Shown: positions 59,041 to 64,000 of the stretch, one piece after another
Position numbering within the stretch: the stretch's first letter is position 1
How the letters are laid out: each line of letters opens with the position of its first letter
Program-made: the position numbers and the translations under genes
Assembly (NCBI GenBank): GCA_007570785.1
Contig: ML664152.1
Coordinates: 3,038,911-3,102,910 of the forward strand
Direction: 5' to 3'
DNA: 64,000 nt
DNA from: Antilocapra americana
Lineage: Eukaryota; Chordata; Mammalia; Artiodactyla; Antilocapridae
Notes under the pieces: model-generated
Databases searched by the model: none
Told to the model about the DNA's origin: nothing
What the model saw: the letters and a program-made list of their open reading frames with translations, nothing else

Positions 59041-59157
59041 GTTTGGGGTTTTTTTGTTTTGTTTTTTAACCATATCTGAATTATTTTATTTCTTATGTTC
59101 ACATGAGAAATATATGCCAAATGATTAGTGGATGTATGTTTTTTAATTTAATATTTA

Positions 59158-59163
59158 AATAAA
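59158..59163 (+). terminator. SIK1: SIK1 polyadenylation signal AATAAA
   Basis: A canonical hexamer in an AT-rich stretch. A T-rich and GT-containing downstream region (59186-59215) fits a cleavage site at about 59180. Confidence 0.8.
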
Positions 59164-59182
59164 ACATTTGGGGAAGAAAACC

Positions 59183-59640
59183 TTGACTTCTTCCCCCGTT
59201 CTTTGTGGGCTCCTTTCTTCTCAGCCGCTCCCTCCAGGTCCGATGAGTCTCAGGTCTTGGAGGAGAGGGTGAGGTGCCAGCTGCCATGCCTTGCTGAGCC
59301 TCAGACCCAGGTTCTTAGCTGCTAGGGGCAGAAGGTGCTTGGGGGTCGGCTGGGAGGTGGGCCTGCTGGTTCTCAGACCCCTTGAGCTCAGGTGGCAGTG
59401 CTGCTAATCAACTGGATGTCTTAATTGGCAGGTCTGTTTTCAGCCTGTTCTCTACTCCCAGGGTACCATTCATACTTCCCTCTTCACCCTTAATGTTCTC
59501 AGGATCCACCTATAAATCAAGGCTTTGACAGAATCTCACAGCCAAACTATTTCCCAGTTTTTAAAGCTGATGTCACCACTTTCTAGCAGTAAGGCAGATA
59601 TGGCTGCTAGATGAACGAAGGGTATGCTTCAATTTGATGC
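59183..59640. other. SIK1 downstream flank, no gene seen
   Basis: Unique sequence between the SIK1 polyadenylation region and an L1 relic. Confidence 0.45.
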
Positions 59641-60005
59641 CTGGCAACTCTTTTTTTGGTAAAAAGAAATTCTTGAACCTTTTAACACCCATTAGGATGA
59701 TCATTATAGAAAAAAATAACTATTTGCAAGGATGCAGAAATCAGACCCCGTTTGCATTGCTTGTGGGGACGTGTAGTGGCGCAGCCACCATGGAAAATGG
59801 TACTGCAGGTTTTCAAATAAAGACCATGTCATCCAGCAATCCCACTTCTGGGCATGGACCCAAAAGAACTGGATGGAGAGTGTCAGCTACTCTACACTTG
59901 TGTTCATGGCAGCGTATTCACAAGAGTCAAAGTGTCCAAGCAACCCAGTGTCCATCGGTGGATGGGTGGATTAACTGAATGTGGTCCATCCACACCATGG
60001 AATAT

Positions 60006-60230
60006 CTGTGTGTGTGTGCGGCGCACACTTGTGCTCAGTTGTGTCTGACTGTGATCCCATTGACCGTGGCCCCCCAGGGTCCTCTGTCTATGGAACTTTC
60101 CAGGCAAGAATACTGGAATGGGTTGCCATTTGCTCCTCCAGGGGATCTTCCCAACCCGGGAATTGAACCCACATGTCTTGTGTCTCCTGCATTGGCAGCT
60201 GGATTCTTTACCACCATGCCACTTGAGAAG
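60006..60230 (-). repeat. Bov-tA SINE (left of a head-to-head pair)
   Basis: A reverse copy whose 3' tail side faces the left L1 flank. Its left edge is at the ATGGAATAT target copy (59997-60005). Confidence 0.88.
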
Positions 60231-60451
60231 ACTGGGATTCCCAGGTGGCTCAATGGTAAATAATCCACCTACAAAGCAGGAGATGTGGGTTCGATCCCTG
60301 GGTCGGGAAGATCCCCTGGAGAAGGAAATAGCAACACACTCTAATATTCTTGCCTCTTGCCTGGATAATTTCTGTGGACAGAGCAGATTGGGGGCTACAG
60401 TCAGAGGGGTCACAAAACAGTTGGACATGACTAAGCAACTAAACAGCAACA
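60231..60451 (+). repeat. Bov-tA SINE (right of a head-to-head pair)
   Basis: A forward copy meeting the left one head to head. Its tail ends at the second ATGGAATAT (60452-60460). Confidence 0.88.
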
Positions 60452-60830
60452 ATGGAATATTCTTCAGCCTTAAAAAGGAAGGAGATTCTGATATCTGTTA
60501 TGACACAGATGAACCTTGAGCACGTGATGCTAAGTGACAGAGCCAGGCACAAAAGAACAAATACTCTGTGATCTATTTCCTGGAGGTCCCTGGAGGAGTC
60601 AGACCCGTAGAGATGGAAAGAAGGATGGCAGCGGCCAGGGGCTAGCATGGACAGGGAGTGAGTGTTCCATGGGGACAGAGTTTCAGTTTGGAGATGATGG
60701 AAATTCCGGAGATGGATGTGGGGATTGTTGCACAAAAAGGTGAATGTATCCAATGCCACTAAAATATACACTTAAGTAGTTAAGATTGTAAATTTTATGT
60801 GTATTTTACGAAAATGAAAAGAAGAAAGAT

Positions 60831-61658
60831 TCTTTCAGGGGAAGATGTAGACCCGCGGGATGTCAGGACTCTGTTCTGGGCTTACAGACCTGCTCACAAA
60901 TCCTTTCTCGTCCCCAGAACAGGAGGCCAGTGGCCATGGGACTTGTGAGGCTTGAGGTGTGTGAAGCCTCAGGTTGTGCTTTGGCCCCACAACCTACAGC
61001 TTGCTCGCCCAGCATTTCTGCACGTGGACACGCCCACCTCCGGTGTTTCATGAGGTGTCAGCGCTGTGGATGTGTGCATTCCTGGTGGGGCCCAGGGCAT
61101 GGAGAGGGTGAGCTAGGCTTTGGTACACCCTCTAGCACATGACGGCAAACCTGGCTGGGACAGTGACCGTGCTGTGCTGGCCTCCCCGTGTTCAGTGCGG
61201 TGCACCTCACAATGCCATCTTCCTCCTGAGGGGATGTGAACACTAACAGCCACAAACCATGGTGCGTGGGGAGCTCCTGGGAGCACACTCACCCTGAAGG
61301 ATGTGCCCTTCAGGGTACCTACAGGGTCGCCACAGCCAGGACACATGTCCACCAGAGAGGAAGGCCAGTGTACTGAGTGGCCTAGGCCCTGCTCCATCTG
61401 CCTGCTTGTGCTGAAAATGCCGACTCTTCCTGCAGCAGTGCCATATCCCTATGATTTTGCCGCCCAGGGCTCCGGGGGACAGTGCTCTCAGGAGAAAGCA
61501 TTTTGGGCATTCAGAAACATGCTCAATTTGAGTGAGATGGACTTCTTGGGGAGGGGACAGAGGGAAGGATTTGGAGGGACAGAGTGATGGAAGTTCTGGG
61601 CTGGAGCTGAGGGCTCATCTTTCCCAGAGAACCTGACCTATGAGGAACTGGCTTGCTT
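60831..61658. other. Intergenic sequence, no gene seen
   Basis: Unique-looking sequence, no exon or repeat assigned. Confidence 0.45.
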
Positions 61659-64000
61659 GTTCACTTCAGTTGCTCAGTAGTGTCCAACTCTTTGCAACGC
61701 CGTGGACTGCAGCAGGCCAACTGTCAGAGCTTGTTCAAACTCCTGTCCATCGAGTTGGTGATGCCACCCAACCATCTCATCTTCTGTCGTCCCCTTCTCC
61801 TCTTGCCTTCAGCATCAGTGCCTTTTCCAATGAGTCAGTTCTTTGCATCAGATTATTGGAGTTTCAACTTCAGCATTAGTCCTTCCAATGAACATTCAGG
61901 ACTTATTTCCTTTAGGATTGACTGGTTTGATCTCCTTGCAGTCCAAGGGGCTCTCAAGAGTCTTCTCCAACACCACAGTTCAAAAGCATCAATTTTTTGG
62001 CGCTCAGCTTTCTCTATGGTCCAATTTTCACATCCATACATGACTATTGGGAAAAGCATAGCTTTGACTAGGCAGACCTTTGCTGGAAAAGTAATGTCTC
62101 TGCTTTTTAATATGCTGTCTAGGTTGGTCATAGCTTTTCTTCCAAGGAGCAAGCATCTTTTAATTTCATGGCTGCAGTCACCATCTGCAGTGATTTTGGA
62201 GCCCCCCAAAATAAAGTCTGTCAATGTTATCACTGTTTCTGCATCTATTTGCCATGAAGTGATGGGACCAGATGCCATGATATTAGTTTTCTGAATGTTG
62301 AGCTTTAAGCCAACTTTTTCACTCTCCTCTTTCACTTTCATTGAGAGTCTCTTTAGTTCCTCTTCACTTTCTGCCATAAGGGTGGTGTCATCTGTACATC
62401 TGAGGTTATTGATATTTTTCCTGGCAGTCTTGATTCCAGCTTGGGCTTCATCCAGCCCAGCATTTTGCATGCTACATATAAGTTAAATAAGCAGGGTGAC
62501 AATATACAGCCTTGACGTTCTCCTTTCCCGATATGGAACCAGTCTGTTTTTCCATGTTCAGTTCTAACTGTTTCTTCTTGACCTGCATACAGGCTTCTGA
62601 GGAGGTAGGTAAGATAGTCTGGTATTCCCATCTCTTGGAGAATTTTCCACAGTTTGTAGTGATCCACACCATAAAATGCTTTGGCATAGTCAATAAAGCA
62701 GAAATAGATGTTTTTCTGGAACTCTCTTGCTTTTTCAATGATCCAACAGATGTTGGCAATTTGATCTCTGGTTCCTCTGCCTTTTCTAAAGCCAGCTTGA
62801 ACATCTGGAAGTTCACAGTTCATGGACTGTTCAAGCCTGGCTTGGAGAATTTTGAGCATTGCTAGAGTGTGAGATGAGTGCAATTGTGCAGTAGTTTGAA
62901 CATTCTTTGGCCTCACCTTTCTTTGGGATTCGAATGAAAACTGACCTTTTCCAGTCCTGTAGCCACTGCTGAGTTTTCCAAATTTGCTGGCATATTGAAT
63001 GTATCACTTTCACAGTATCATCTTTTAGGATTTGAAATAGCTCAACTGGAGTTCCATCACCTCCACTAGTTTTGTTTGTAGTGATGCTTCCTAAGGCCCA
63101 CTTGACTTTGCATTCTAGGATGTCTGGCTCTAGGTAAGTGATCATACCATTGTGGTTATCTGGGTCATGAAAATCTTTTTTGTATAATTCTTCTGTTTAT
63201 TCTTGCTACCTCTTCTTAACATCTCCTGCTTCTGTTAGGTCCATACTGTTTCTCTCCTTAATTGTGCCCATCTTTGCATGAAATATTCCCTTGGTATCTC
63301 TAATTTTCTTGACGAGATCTCTAGTCTTTTCCATTCTATTGTTTTCCTCTGTTTCTTTGCATTGATCACTGAGGAAGGCTTTGTTATCTCTCCTTGCTAT
63401 TCTTTGGAACTCTGCATTCAGATGGGTATATATCTCCTTTTCTCCTTTGCCTTTCACTTTTCTTTTCTCATCTATTTGTAAGTCTTCCTCAGACAACCAT
63501 TTTGCCTTTTTGCATTTCTTTTTCTTGTAAATGGTCTTGATCACTGCCTCCTGTACAATGTCATGAGCCACCACCCATAGTTCTTCAGGCACTCTGTCTA
63601 TCAGATCTAATCCCTTGAATCTGTTTGTTATTTCCACTGTATAATCATAAGGGATTAGATTTAGGTCATACTGGAATGGTCTAGTGGTTTTCCCCACTTT
63701 CTTCAATTTAAGTCTGAATTTTGCAATAAGAAGTTTATAATCTGAGCTGTAGTCAGTTCCCAGTCTTGTTTTTGCTGACTGTATAGAGCTTTTCCATCTT
63801 TGGCTGCAAAGAATATATCAATCTGATTTCAGTGTTGACCATCTGGTGAGGTCCATGTGTAGAGTCTTCTCTTGTGTTGTTGGAAGAAGGTGTTTGCTAT
63901 GATTAGTGCATTCTCTTGGCAAAACTGTGTTACTGTTTGCCCTGCTTCATTTTGTACTCCAAGGCCAAACTTGCCTATTATTACAGGTATCTCTTGACTT
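61659..64000 (-). mobile_element. BovB LINE, minus strand, running off the window
   Basis: The 3' tail is at 61659. Minus-strand remnants in order from the right: the segment upstream of RT (63206-63706), LEPDILECKVKWALGSITTNK (62831-63145), RT fingers and palm (62353-62916), and the C-terminal part (61853-62470). The catalytic motif reads CTDD instead of YADD, and frameshifts separate the blocks. The 5' side continues beyond base 64000. Confidence 0.93.

Larger units (their letters stand above)
57235..59182 (+). other. SIK1: SIK1 3' UTR
   Basis: About 1.95 kb from the stop codon to just beyond the AATAAA at 59158-59163; the cleavage point is estimated. It holds a TTA-trinucleotide/T-rich patch at 57360-57388, two Pumilio-type octamers (58220-58227 and 59033-59040), a duplicated 14-bp segment at 58385-58412, and two ATTTA pentamers near the end (59146-59150, 59153-59157). 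No interspersed repeat is seen. Confidence 0.8.
59650..60830 (+). mobile_element. Old L1 LINE 3' end, split by two SINEs
   Basis: The L1 ORF2 end and 3' UTR phrase order is clear: CCAGCAATCCCACTTCTGGG, CCAGTGTCCATCGGTGGATG, then after the insertion GGAATATTCTTCAGCC, CCTTGAGCACGTGATGCTAA. It is non-coding. Confidence 0.8.

Overview
The window is ruminant, almost certainly bovid, nuclear DNA. The evidence is dense BovB (RTE-type) LINE copies, many Bov-tA SINEs (tRNA-Glu head joined to a BovB-derived tail), cetartiodactyl CHR-type SINEs, older mammalian repeats (MIR, L1, Tigger1, MLT1), and one multi-exon mammalian gene with a CpG-island promoter. I cannot choose between cattle, buffalo, sheep and goat from the sequence alone.

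Layout. 1-47.2 kb: an intergenic region with no supportable protein gene, made of unique sequence and interspersed repeats. It holds minisatellites at 5.24-5.43 kb and 22.47-23.14 kb, a 102-bp direct duplication at 16.7-17.1 kb, and a head-to-head pair of BovB elements (23.96-30.69 kb). A 46-bp inverted repeat flanks about 1 kb at 36.0-37.1 kb, and more BovB copies lie at 37.3-38.3 and 42.2-43.2 kb. 47.2-48.5 kb: a CpG island with a full palindromic CRE and further CRE-like half sites. 47.7-59.2 kb: SIK1 (salt-inducible kinase 1) on the plus strand, one 5' non-coding exon plus 13 coding exons. All introns are GT-AG, and the joined frame is 2316 nt including the stop (771 codons of protein). 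A 3' UTR of about 1.95 kb ends after an AATAAA. 59.6-60.8 kb: an old L1 3' end carrying a head-to-head SINE pair. 61.66-64 kb: a minus-strand BovB that runs off the window.

SIK1 is an AMPK-related kinase activated by LKB1 on an activation-loop threonine (T182 here). Cyclic AMP induces it through CREB, and PKA inhibits it. It phosphorylates CRTC co-activators and class IIa HDACs. The promoter CREs and the PKA-type sites in the C-terminal half fit this feedback circuit.

The most unusual signal is inside the BovB pair. A tract of about 0.8 kb (24925-25713 minus strand against 29103-29912 plus strand) differs by only two substitutions and one 21-bp indel, while the sequence on both sides is about 10% diverged. 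The edges are sharp, which points to gene conversion between inverted copies or to an assembly or polishing artefact. A second point of interest is a 48-codon upstream ORF in SIK1 whose stop overlaps the SIK1 start region. I found no sign of a new protein-coding system.
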